A stretch of DNA of 18,998 nucleotides from Alphaproteobacteria bacterium (GTDB taxonomy: Bacteria; Pseudomonadota; Alphaproteobacteria; JABAAW01), in contig JABAAS010000004.1 of the NCBI GenBank assembly GCA_014238625.1, positions 6,060 to 25,057 of the forward strand. The letters run 5' to 3'. The notes below the pieces were generated by a model. It searched no databases. It was not told where the DNA came from and saw nothing but the letters and a program-made list of their open reading frames with translations. The translations under genes and the position numbers were made by a program. Every line of letters starts with the position of its first letter. Position 1 is the first letter of the stretch. Below, piece after piece: positions 12,151-18,998 of the stretch.

Positions 12151-13719
12151 TCAGCGCAAAAAATCCTTTTGCCTGCGCGCAAGAGTCTTGTCGCCTTGGC
12201 TTGTGATTTCTCTAATCTCATAGACTCTTTGCACATCGCCGTCTGGACGAAACCTGAACTTACCAGCAGCGCCCACAAAACCCTCCTTACGCTCAAGTGC
12301 CGCACGAGTGACAAAACCAGCGCGCGAGCCCAATAGTGCCGCTGTGAAGGTCGCATCGTAAGAAAGGGCTGCCAAAATATGCAACGGCGGACTACTGCCT
12401 AGGTAACTATGGAAGCGACTCGTGAAATCTGCAAGATTCGCGCGCACTGGAAAAACATAACGACTGCCACGCAGCTGCGGCTCGCGCCAAAGCTTGCTCA
12501 TCTGACCCCAAGTCGATAGCCCGTAAATGTTTACATTATAGGAATCTATGTCGTAAAGCGCGAGGTAGGAGGAGACGACTTGCAAGGTTTCTCTACTCGA
12601 CTGAGGTAGCAGTAAAATATGAAATGGGGGAGGTCCGTGAGTATCTTGCTTTTCTAAAAGCTTTAGCTCATCGTCTATAGATTGCGCTGTCAAGGATAGC
12701 TCCCCTACAGACGCTCGTTCGCTACGCAAGTGCTTACGATATTTTGAGAGGGCTAACTGCCGATAGTCGTACTCGGATATATGCCGTATCTGACCATCCA
12801 CTACATCGTAACTAAGATTCTTGTCGAGAAAGTCTACTCGCTCTGCAGACAAACCACGCGAGCGTAAATACGCGTTACCCTCGGAAACTACAAGCCGTCC
12901 ATAAGTGTCCGACATGGCAATAATCGCAACGCGACTGCCGAACTTAGCCCAATCATCAGAAGCAGAGCCAACATGCCTTTTGCGCGAAACATCCTCGCTA
13001 AAGGCTTTCGTCGGGCGCGCCAAACCGTCCGCCAAGGCTACAGCCGTCTGCTCGCCAACAGAAAGACCAAAGCGGTAAGTGAAGTCTCCGCGCACATCAC
13101 TATCGTTCGAAAAAGATATCATCGGACGCCGAGACTTCGTCGCAGCGAGTGCCGCAGGGTTGCTCTGGGACGCAAAAACAGGACCGATAATGATGTCCGC
13201 TCCAGAGCTGAAAAGGCGCGCCGCCGCTCGTTGCGCGTGCGAGGCGGTAACTCCAGAATCGCGAACAAATAAATCAACAGAAGAAAAATTACTATCTCGA
13301 GTCAGAGCAAAGCGCGCCGCTTGCTCCATCCTATTCGACAAGGCGGGAAAACGCTCCTTCGGCAACAAAAGACCTATTACCAAACGACCATCGCGCTTAT
13401 AGGAAACTTTCTTGCGCTTGCGTAAAATCTCCTGCAATGCCAATGCCTTGTGCTGCGCCGAGCGAGAGAGTAACCCATCTTCTCGCAACGAGCCTTTCGA
13501 ATCTGAAAATCCCTGCTTGCCTCCCCTCGCTAAAAACTCACTGAGCGGCGGCTCGCTTGGCGCAGATAGGCTGGGCGAGAGCATAACTAAATCTCTCTCG
13601 CCTTTATGTTGCAACTTGCCTTTGTCAGAGAGCAATGCCTGATCGCCAGAACGACCAGCGCAACCAAAAACAAGGCTCGATAGCAAAAAAATCGTGCTCA
13701 ATAAAAAAACAACGCGCAT
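12151..13719 (-). CDS. LppC-like lipoprotein, putative penicillin-binding protein activator
   Basis: An outer-membrane lipoprotein with a periplasmic-binding-protein fold, related to the C-terminal domain of E. coli LpoA, which activates PBP1A. Its role in peptidoglycan synthesis is inferred from that family. ATG 13719 is chosen because the next 20 residues form a lipoprotein signal: MRVVFLLSTIF, then LLSSLVFGC, with lipid-bearing Cys20. Phe at -2 of the lipobox is atypical. The open frame continues 57 codons upstream without a signal-like sequence, so the longer form is rejected. After a polar linker of about 90 residues the binding domain starts near RLVIGLLLP (112-120), followed by GADIIIGPVFASQS and MISFSNDSDV. 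The mature protein is about 500 residues. It is divergent from rsmI-yraN, the order common in proteobacteria. Confidence 0.87.
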   Translation of the reverse strand: MRVVFLLSTIFLLSSLVFGCAGRSGDQALLSDKGKLQHKGERDLVMLSPSLSAPSEPPLSEFLARGGKQGFSDSKGSLREDGLLSRSAQHKALALQEILRKRKKVSYKRDGRLVIGLLLPKERFPALSNRMEQAARFALTRDSNFSSVDLFVRDSGVTASHAQRAAARLFSSGADIIIGPVFASQSNPAALAATKSRRPMISFSNDSDVRGDFTYRFGLSVGEQTAVALADGLARPTKAFSEDVSRKRHVGSASDDWAKFGSRVAIIAMSDTYGRLVVSEGNAYLRSRGLSAERVDFLDKNLSYDVVDGQIRHISEYDYRQLALSKYRKHLRSERASVGELSLTAQSIDDELKLLEKQDTHGPPPFHILLLPQSSRETLQVVSSYLALYDIDSYNVNIYGLSTWGQMSKLWREPQLRGSRYVFPVRANLADFTSRFHSYLGSSPPLHILAALSYDATFTAALLGSRAGFVTRAALERKEGFVGAAGKFRFRPDGDVQRVYEIREITSQGDKTLARRQKDFLR

Positions 13720-13911
13720 CAACTTACTCTGACTGGCTAACACTCGTAAAAAAATTAACGACAATATCCAATTGTAAAATTCACTTGCAGACACTCTAGC
13801 ATGCTTGCTGTATGTTTTTACAGACTGCCTTAGGGTAGCTCGGAGGCGAACAAATACCAGCCACTCAGGCGGAAGAGCCGATGCCATCAAGTATAAGCGA
13901 CAAAGCCAGAG
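13720..13911. other. Divergent intergenic region between LppC and rsmI
   Basis: These 192 bases must hold the promoters for both directions, but no convincing -35/-10 pair can be named by eye. CTGTATGTTTTTACAG at about 13808-13823 is an inverted repeat with five-base arms and a six-base spacer, which could be an operator or a weak hairpin. The minus-strand open frame runs through the region but lacks any protein-like features. Confidence 0.3.
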
Positions 13912-14748
13912 ATGTGCTACTCAAAGCAAATTAAAAAACAAGATAGCCCCGATGCCAGCTTGAGAGAAGGTAATCAAGTTAGCGCAAAAATGCTCGCAGT
14001 GCCGAAAAGCTCGCCAGTAGCTGGGCTATATGTGCTCGCAACACCGATTGGCAATATGATGGATGTAACCCTACGAGCCATCAGTCTGCTATCTTCTTGC
14101 GATCTGATTTGTTGCGAAGATACTAGGAAAACTCGCGGTTTGCTAGCCAGATACTCCGTGCAATGCGCACGCCAGCGCATGCTGCGCTATGACGACCAAG
14201 CAGACGAAAAACTGCGCTCTAAAATATGCCAACGCATTACAGAAGGACAAAGCATAGCACTGCTATCCGATAGCGGAACTCCAACCATAGCAGACCCAGG
14301 TTTCAAGCTCGTGCGGACTTGCAGAGAACAAGGATTGCCCGTCTTTCCAGTGCCAGGTCCATCCGCACTTAGCGCGGCTATTTCCGTTTGCGGATTGCCG
14401 AGCGACCGCGTGTTATTCTTGAGTTTCCTACCTCGTAAAAAAACGCAAAAACAGCGCTTATTAGAAAGCGTGAGAGAATGCGAGGCTACGCTCGTATTCT
14501 TCGAAAGCCCGCATCGTCTCAAGGCAACGCTAGAAATGCTCGAAAAATGCTTCGCGCAACGACAAGTATGCTTGCTTAGGGAGATGACAAAAATCTTCGA
14601 AACGCATCATTTCGATAAAATTGAAAAAATAGTAGCAGAGCTCTCAGAAAAAAAACCGCGCGGCGAATATACGATAGTCATAGCTCCGCTTAAAAAACAA
14701 AAAAGTGAAAAAAATGAGCAAAGAGAAGAAACTGCAAGGAACGCGTAA
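13912..14748 (+). CDS. rsmI: 16S rRNA (cytidine1402-2'-O)-methyltransferase
   Basis: RsmI methylates the ribose of C1402 in the ribosomal P site, using S-adenosylmethionine. The tetrapyrrole-methylase-like signatures are clear: LYVLATPIGNMMDVTLRA at 39-56, CEDTRKTRGLL at 68-78, LLSDSGTPTIADPG at 117-130, VPGPSAL at 147-153 and FFESPHRL at 196-203. It has 278 residues against about 280 usually. ATG 13912 is used; ATG 13990 (Met27) is a plausible alternative because homology begins near residue 38. Neither has a strong ribosome site. The C-terminal tail is Lys/Glu-rich and overlaps the next gene, yraN, by about 35 bases in another frame, so the two are probably co-transcribed. Confidence 0.93.
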   Translation: MCYSKQIKKQDSPDASLREGNQVSAKMLAVPKSSPVAGLYVLATPIGNMMDVTLRAISLLSSCDLICCEDTRKTRGLLARYSVQCARQRMLRYDDQADEKLRSKICQRITEGQSIALLSDSGTPTIADPGFKLVRTCREQGLPVFPVPGPSALSAAISVCGLPSDRVLFLSFLPRKKTQKQRLLESVRECEATLVFFESPHRLKATLEMLEKCFAQRQVCLLREMTKIFETHHFDKIEKIVAELSEKKPRGEYTIVIAPLKKQKSEKNEQREETARNA

Positions 14749-15070
14749 AGGGCAGCTCGGCGAAGTTATCGCAGCAATGCTACTCATATGCAAAGGATAC
14801 AGAATAATACATCGACGCTTGCGCTCGCCGTTGGGAGAGGTGGACTTGCTCGCACGGCATGGAAAAACCCTCGTCGTCGTGGAGGTAAAGTGGCGCGGAG
14901 AGATCGAAACCGCTCTCTACGCCGTATCAAAAAAACAGCAGCTAAGGCTACAACGCGTCGGCGAAGCACTATTCCAACAACAAGCATACGAGAGGGAAAT
15001 CGATACTCTGCGCTTCGATGTAATCTGCGTCGCTCCATTCAAAATAAAGCATATAAAAAACGCATTCTGA
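14714..15070 (+). CDS. yraN: YraN/UPF0102-family nuclease-like protein
   Basis: A small protein of the UPF0102 family, which has a PD-(D/E)xK nuclease-like fold related to Holliday-junction resolvases; its cellular role is not established. Visible are KGQLGEVIAAMLL at 12-24, GYRIIHRRLRSPLGEVDLLA at 28-47 with the acidic Glu42/Asp44 pair, and VVVEVKWR at 54-61 with Glu57 and Lys59, the expected active-site pattern. It has 118 residues, the family norm. ATG 14714 is chosen over in-frame GTG 14705; neither has a clear ribosome site. The start lies inside rsmI, so translation is likely coupled. rsmI-yraN next to LppC is a widespread proteobacterial arrangement. Confidence 0.9.
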   Translation: MSKEKKLQGTRKGQLGEVIAAMLLICKGYRIIHRRLRSPLGEVDLLARHGKTLVVVEVKWRGEIETALYAVSKKQQLRLQRVGEALFQQQAYEREIDTLRFDVICVAPFKIKHIKNAF

Positions 15071-15142
15071 ACAGACGCGTGAAAAATACTAGAAAAATAC
15101 TAACCCTTGTTGCTCAAACCATATCCAGCTATAAATAATGGC

Positions 15143-15171
15143 TTGCGAAGTAGAGGTTGCTCGCATATAAA
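15143..15171 (+). promoter_or_regulatory. Sigma-70-type promoter for rpmI-rplT(-pheST)
   Basis: TTGCGA (15143-15148) and TATAAA (15166-15171) are separated by exactly 17 bases, matching 4/6 and 5/6 of the housekeeping consensus. Transcription would start near 15178, leaving a leader of about 95 nucleotides before rpmI. Within that leader, TATTTTA-TG-TAAAATA (15204-15219) is an AT-only inverted repeat of unknown use. The rest of the 202-base gap between yraN and rpmI shows only an 11-base direct duplication, GAAAAATACTA, at 15081-15102. Confidence 0.5.
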
Positions 15172-15272
15172 ATACTTGTGCGGGTAGTACTTTATGCAAG
15201 CTATATTTTATGTAAAATAGAAAATCACTCTCGAAAACCACTCGCCAAAATTACTCACTAAAGATTACCTCC

Positions 15273-15473
15273 ATGCCAAAACTGAAAAATAAAAGCTCCG
15301 CTAAAAAACGCTTCTCCATAAGCGCAAGCGGTAAAGTGCGATTCAGCAGCGCATGCCTGCGCCATAACACATCAAAAAGACCTCAGGATATGAAACGCAC
15401 AAACAGAGGCAAGCAAGTCCTCGCTAAAAGCGACGCTAAAGTCGTCTTGCGGAACTTCCTGCCAATGCGCTGA
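15273..15473 (+). CDS. rpmI: Large-subunit ribosomal protein L35
   Basis: A 66-residue basic protein of the 50S subunit. The start MPKLKNKSSAKKRF and the later HNTSKRPQDMKRTNRGK block are diagnostic, and the length is standard. Its ATG has no Shine-Dalgarno sequence; instead it is preceded by ACCTCC, which resembles the anti-Shine-Dalgarno itself, so initiation may be leader-dependent or use unstructured RNA. rplT follows after 13 bases, as in nearly all bacteria. infC, often upstream, is absent here, which is common in alphaproteobacteria. Confidence 0.97.
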   Translation: MPKLKNKSSAKKRFSISASGKVRFSSACLRHNTSKRPQDMKRTNRGKQVLAKSDAKVVLRNFLPMR

Positions 15474-15486
15474 AAGGATAAAAAAA

Positions 15487-15858
15487 ATGTCTAGAGTTAA
15501 ACGCGGAACAACAGCAAAAGCAAGCCATAAGCGAATACTAAAACGCGCGAAAGGCTATTTCGGAAGACGCAAAAATACTATCCGAGTGGCGCGACAAGCC
15601 GTCGAGCGCGCAGAGCAATACCGATACCGCGACCGAAGAAGAAAAAAACGCGATTTTCGAAGACTATGGATACAAAAACTCAACGCCGCTGTACGCATGG
15701 GCGGTATAAAATACGCTCAATTCGTATACGCATTAGGGTTGCTCGACATACGCGTTAATCGGAAAATCTTGGCAGCTTTGGCTGTCGAAGAACCTAAACG
15801 TTTTGAAGAAATAGTGACAAAAGCGCGCGAAAAATTGGAAGCAAAACAAGATTCATAA
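15487..15858 (+). CDS. rplT: Large-subunit ribosomal protein L20
   Basis: L20 binds 23S rRNA early in 50S assembly. The sequence is canonical over all 123 residues: MSRVKRGTTAKASHKRILK, then GYFGRRKNTIRVARQAVERA, an Arg/Lys-rich helix at about 49-62 and the ALAVEEPKRFEEIV tail. AAAGGA lies eight bases before the ATG, the best ribosome site in this operon. In E. coli and Bacillus L20 represses its own operon through leader RNA; nothing recognisable as that element is visible here. Confidence 0.98.
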   Translation: MSRVKRGTTAKASHKRILKRAKGYFGRRKNTIRVARQAVERAEQYRYRDRRRKKRDFRRLWIQKLNAAVRMGGIKYAQFVYALGLLDIRVNRKILAALAVEEPKRFEEIVTKAREKLEAKQDS

Positions 15859-15869
15859 AGACAAAACTA

Positions 15870-15973
15870 ATGGAGACAAGTCTTGTCGGGAAAACGAAAC
15901 TCTAACTCAAAGCGAAGCGCAGTAGTTCTCTAGGGACGCATAAACTACATCAGAGATAACCTACCAAGAGAAC
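15870..15973 (+). other. Possible RNA structures in the rplT-pheS spacer
   Basis: The 119-base gap holds GACAAG-T-CTTGTC (15875-15887), a near-perfect palindrome. It also holds a longer interrupted stem: GTTCTC-TAGG (15925-15934) is complementary to CCTA plus GAGAAC (15960-15963, 15968-15973) with a four-base bulge and a 25-base loop. The second stem ends five bases before the pheS ATG and would cover its weak AGAG ribosome site. A tiny frame (15870-15905) encodes 11 residues with no phenylalanine, so this is not an E. coli pheM-like attenuator. No T-run follows either hairpin. Confidence 0.3.
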
Positions 15974-15977
15974 AAAA

Positions 15978-17156
15978 ATGGATGCCAAACTAACAGCAGA
16001 GCTGAAGCGCATCGAACAGGACTTTCGCAAAAAATTGCTCGAGAGCGAAAAATACGACATCGATGAAAAAACAAACTTAACGCAAAACTTAGCACAAGCA
16101 GCGTTGGAAAAAACGCGTACAGATTTCTTCGGAAAAAAATCTCACCTACAAAAAGTCTTGCACAAAATCGGCAACGCAAAACCTCAAGAGCGCGCCGAAC
16201 AAGGAGTAGCTATAAATCTGTTGAAAGAAAAAATGCTACTCGAGTTTGAAAAAACTCGCGAAAAAGTAGAAAAACAAATACGCGAGCAAAAGCTACAAAA
16301 AGAAAAAATCGATACTTCGATGCCAGAGCGCACTCATAAAATAGGCGCTCTGCATCCAACCCCACAAGTGATCGAGGAAGCCATCGCTATATTCGCAGAA
16401 ATGGGCTTCGTCTGCGCAGAAGGACCAGATGTCGAGGACGACTTCCACAACTTCGTAGCCCTAAACTTTCCGCCAGAACATCCCGCAAGACAAATGCACG
16501 ACACATTCTACCTGCAGGCTGGAAAAAAAGAGAGTGTAGATGAAAAGCTATTAGAAAAGTGGCTACTACGCACGCATACATCGCCAGTGCAGGTTCGTAC
16601 AATGTTACAGGGAAAACTGCCGATACGCGTCATCGCACCAGGGCGTTGCTATCGAAGCGATAGCGATCAGACGCATACTCCCATGTTCCACCAGATCGAA
16701 GGCTTGGTTATTGATCAGAGCTCGCATTTTGGACATCTGAAAACATGCCTTAGCGACTTCGTACGTGCCTTCTTCGAAAACGAAAATGTGCCGATTCGAT
16801 TCCGACCTAGCTACTTCCCCTTCACAGAGCCAAGCGCCGAGATGGATATCGCTTGCAGGCGTGAGGATGGTAAAATAAATATACTCACTAGCAAAGACGA
16901 AGAAAAACTCGAATGGATGGAAATACTAGGGTGCGGCATGGTGCATCCTAATGTCCTTAGAGCATGCAATTTAGAGCCAGAAAAATACCAAGGATTCGCG
17001 TTCGGAATGGGAGTCGAGAGAATCGCAATGCTGAAATACGCCATCGCCGACCTGCGAACCTTCTTCGACGGCGATAGCGCCTGGTTACAACATTACGGAT
17101 TCTCACCGCTTGACGCTCCTGCTTTGGCGCGCGGGTTGCGGGCGCAAAATTTTTGA
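15978..17156 (+). CDS. pheS: Phenylalanyl-tRNA synthetase alpha subunit
   Basis: PheS forms the catalytic half of the alpha2-beta2 enzyme that charges tRNA-Phe. Residues 1-115 are the Lys/Glu-rich coiled-coil arm that contacts tRNA. The class II core follows: AEGPDVEDDFHNF at 147-159, HPARQMHDTFYL at 168-179, LLRTHTSPVQVRTM at 196-209, motif 2 PGRCYRSDSDQTHTPMFHQ at 221-239, FRPSYFPFTEPSAEMD at 275-290, and motif 3 GFAFGMGVERIAML near the C terminus. It has 392 residues against about 330-360 for most PheS; the surplus is mainly in the N-terminal arm and a short charged insert at about 181-194. pheT follows 46 bases downstream. Confidence 0.97.
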   Translation: MDAKLTAELKRIEQDFRKKLLESEKYDIDEKTNLTQNLAQAALEKTRTDFFGKKSHLQKVLHKIGNAKPQERAEQGVAINLLKEKMLLEFEKTREKVEKQIREQKLQKEKIDTSMPERTHKIGALHPTPQVIEEAIAIFAEMGFVCAEGPDVEDDFHNFVALNFPPEHPARQMHDTFYLQAGKKESVDEKLLEKWLLRTHTSPVQVRTMLQGKLPIRVIAPGRCYRSDSDQTHTPMFHQIEGLVIDQSSHFGHLKTCLSDFVRAFFENENVPIRFRPSYFPFTEPSAEMDIACRREDGKINILTSKDEEKLEWMEILGCGMVHPNVLRACNLEPEKYQGFAFGMGVERIAMLKYAIADLRTFFDGDSAWLQHYGFSPLDAPALARGLRAQNF

Positions 17157-17202
17157 ACTCATAGATAGCTGAAAATTCATAAATCTATTTTGGTTATAAA
17201 AA

Positions 17203-18998
17203 ATGCGATTCACTCGTAGCTGGCTAGCAGAGCATCTTGAGCATAAAGAAAGCGACAAAAGCCTCTGCGAACGCCTAACCGCAATCGGGCTGGAGGTTGA
17301 AGACTTTCTAAACCCCGCCGATAGCCTCGCGGGCTTTCGCATAGCGCGCGTGCTGGAGTGCAAAACGCACCCGCGTGCAGAGAAGCTAAAGATATGCCTC
17401 GTGCGATTCGACGAAAAAAGCGAGCCGCTGCAAGTCGTCTGCGGAGCGCATAATGTGCGAAAAAACTTCCTCGGCGTGTTCGCGCCCGTAGCTAGCATAA
17501 TACCAGCCACAAAAGCAGTCCTAAAGGCCGCAAAAATACAAGGCGAAGAATCTCAAGGAATGCTGCTCTCAGAATACGAGCTGGGTATCTCAGACGACCA
17601 CGAGGGGATAGTCGAGCTAGGCAAAGACGAGCAAAAAAAATGGCGTATCGGCGATGACTTCGCGCAAGCCGCAGGATTAATAGACTCGGTATTTACCATC
17701 GCAATAACTCCTAATCGTGCCGATTGTTTGGGGGTGCGGGGAATAGCCCGAGACCTCGCAGCAGCGGGGCTGGGAGAACTCAAACCCTTACCACAGCCAA
17801 AGCTGAAAGAAACTTCCTCATCCGCTTCACCAATTGCTTCACCAATTGCTTCACCCATTTCTTGGCGCATAGATTTACCACGCGAGCTGGCTAGCCATTG
17901 CCCATTCGTATGCGGACGCTACTTCCGAGATTTAAAAAACTCACAAGCACCGAAATATGTGCGCGCGCGCCTAAAAGCAATCGGCATAAACTCCATATCC
18001 GCGCTAGTCGATATGACAAACTATATGACCATAGACCTCGCGCGACCACTGCATGTGTTCGATGCTAAAAAAATTAACGGAACAGAGCTAACCATACGCA
18101 AAGCAAAAGAAAACGAAAAAATGCTCGCACTCGATAACAAAGAATACGAGTTATCGAAAAATGCAACGGTTATCGCCGATCAAAAAAATGTCGTGGGAAT
18201 AGCCGGAATCATCGGCGGACTCGATAGTGGGTGCGACGAAAATACCAGCGAGATGTTCCTAGAATGCGCGCTGTTCGATGCTCGCACCACCGCAACAACC
18301 GGACGAGAGATGAACATAAACTCTGATGCGCGATTCCGTTTCGAGAGAGGACTCGATGCCGCAAACGCACAAAAATACTGCGACATCGCGAGCAGCTTGG
18401 TGCTCGAGTGGTGCGGCGGGGAGGCAAGCCCTATCGTTGTCGCAGGTGAAATGCCAGAAACCTCGCGGAGAATCGCGCTATCGAATACTAAAGTCAAAAA
18501 ACTCGGCGGAGTAGAAATAGAGCAAAAACGGGTAGAGCAAATCCTAACGACACTAGGATTCGCAAAGGAAGAAGGTAATGCTCAAGAAACTATCTTCTCA
18601 ACCCCATCCTGGCGCGAGGATGTCACAATCCCAGAATGCTTGGTAGAGGAAGTCTTGCGAATACACGGATACGACGCTGTGCCATACGCGCCGTTCGTGC
18701 GACAAACAAATCTAACCCAGCGCGCAATATCCGCAAGCCAAAAACGCGATTGTCTCGTGCGCCGCAGGCTCGCAATCGCCGAACTGGACGAAGTCATAAC
18801 TTGGTCTTTCATCGATTCGCGCATCAAAAACATCTTCAAGCTCGACGAAGGGTTGCGTTTGCAAAATCCCATCAGCGCATACCTCGATTCAATGCGACCA
18901 TCGCTACTACCGAACCTCATGGCAGCAGTCGCGCAGAATATCGCGCAGGATAAGCTTCATCCTGCTAGAAAATCGCCCGCGCTCTTCGAGCTAGGACC
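17203..18998 (+). CDS. pheT: Phenylalanyl-tRNA synthetase beta subunit (3' end beyond window)
   Basis: PheT supplies the editing and tRNA-binding half of phenylalanyl-tRNA synthetase. The frame stays open from ATG 17203 to the window end, 598 codons of the usual 790-820. The start is MRFTRSWLAEHL. The tRNA-binding OB domain covers about 40-150 (GFRIARVLECKTHPRAEKL, then VVCGAHNVRKNFLG). ITPNRADCLGVRGIARDLA lies at about 167-185, then the B3/B4 editing domain (SALVDMTNYMT and RPLHVFDAKK). RFRFERGLD, the B5 domain (TPSWREDVTIPECLVEEVLR, HGYD) and the start of the catalytic-like core (LQNPIS, RPSLLPNL) follow. The C-terminal anticodon-binding domain is off the edge. A 12-bp repeat (17824-17859) lies in the linker before B3/B4. 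No strong ribosome site is visible. Confidence 0.97.
   Translation, partial: MRFTRSWLAEHLEHKESDKSLCERLTAIGLEVEDFLNPADSLAGFRIARVLECKTHPRAEKLKICLVRFDEKSEPLQVVCGAHNVRKNFLGVFAPVASIIPATKAVLKAAKIQGEESQGMLLSEYELGISDDHEGIVELGKDEQKKWRIGDDFAQAAGLIDSVFTIAITPNRADCLGVRGIARDLAAAGLGELKPLPQPKLKETSSSASPIASPIASPISWRIDLPRELASHCPFVCGRYFRDLKNSQAPKYVRARLKAIGINSISALVDMTNYMTIDLARPLHVFDAKKINGTELTIRKAKENEKMLALDNKEYELSKNATVIADQKNVVGIAGIIGGLDSGCDENTSEMFLECALFDARTTATTGREMNINSDARFRFERGLDAANAQKYCDIASSLVLEWCGGEASPIVVAGEMPETSRRIALSNTKVKKLGGVEIEQKRVEQILTTLGFAKEEGNAQETIFSTPSWREDVTIPECLVEEVLRIHGYDAVPYAPFVRQTNLTQRAISASQKRDCLVRRRLAIAELDEVITWSFIDSRIKNIFKLDEGLRLQNPISAYLDSMRPSLLPNLMAAVAQNIAQDKLHPARKSPALFELG
17824..17859 (+). repeat. 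12-bp tandem repeat in the pheT inter-domain linker
   Basis: GCTTCACCAATT occurs twice in tandem (17824-17835, 17836-17847), followed by GCTTCACCCATT (17848-17859). In frame they encode three Ala-Ser-Pro-Ile units at residues 208-219, between the region holding the PNRADCLG motif and the B3/B4 domain. Confidence 0.9.

Noticed and set aside
13720..13890. 57-codon upstream extension of the LppC frame
   Set aside because: The lipoprotein signal peptide starts exactly at ATG 13719; a longer N terminus would bury it inside the chain. The extension has no conserved features.
15870..15905. Eleven-codon frame before pheS as a pheM-like leader peptide
   Set aside because: It encodes no phenylalanine and there is no terminator hairpin with a T-run, so phenylalanine attenuation is not supported.
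1..18998. CRISPR array, insertion sequence, prophage, toxin-antitoxin or defence genes
   Set aside because: The tandem repeats have units of 11-14 bases without spacers. No transposase, integrase or terminal inverted repeats were found, and all gene-sized frames are accounted for.

Overview
The window reads as chromosomal DNA of an alphaproteobacterium using the standard bacterial code. The assignment rests on gene order I know from that class: leuC-leuD-leuB, aroK-aroB next to a CNNM/CorC-type CBS protein, coaBC-dut, a lipoprotein LppC gene divergent from rsmI-yraN, and rpmI-rplT-pheS-pheT. I cannot fix the order or genus. Base composition looks moderate (mid-40s percent GC by eye), with many A-runs, frequent ATA and CTA codons, several GTG or TTG starts and few strong Shine-Dalgarno sites. 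Coding is dense. No gap exceeds about 205 bases, and there are no insertion sequences, phage genes, CRISPR arrays or defence genes.

Layout. 1-3358 (+): the tail of an upstream protein (possibly ribosomal protein L19), then leuC, leuD and leuB for leucine synthesis. 3390-4375 (+): a promoter-like element, a leader rich in inverted repeats, and pyrF with an unusual N-terminal extension. 4393-7639 (-): a CNNM-family membrane CBS protein and, upstream of it, a single gene fusing shikimate kinase to 3-dehydroquinate synthase. 7775-10895 (+): coaBC (coenzyme A synthesis), dut (dUTPase) and a Rhizobium-type asparaginase. 10902-13719 (-): LppC-like lipoprotein, tRNA-Pro(GGG) and a nitrilase-superfamily amidase, all on one strand. 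13912-15070 (+): rsmI and yraN, overlapping. 15273-18998 (+): rpmI, rplT, pheS and the first two thirds of pheT, which runs off the window.

The genes cover amino-acid, pyrimidine, shikimate and CoA synthesis, envelope maintenance and translation. The organism therefore keeps real biosynthetic capacity and is not an extreme reduced symbiont, as far as this window shows.

The most unusual signal is not a gene. Short tandem repeats with a period of exactly 12 bp (four codons), each array with a different unit, sit in frame inside at least four housekeeping genes (aroKB, coaBC twice, the amidase twice, pheT). Related 12/24-bp, 14-bp and 11-bp repeats lie in the spaces between genes. In aroKB and coaBC the arrays lie close to catalytic elements. 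This suggests a genome-wide tendency to make duplications of about 11-14 bp, filtered by reading frame inside genes. I see no clear new multi-gene system.
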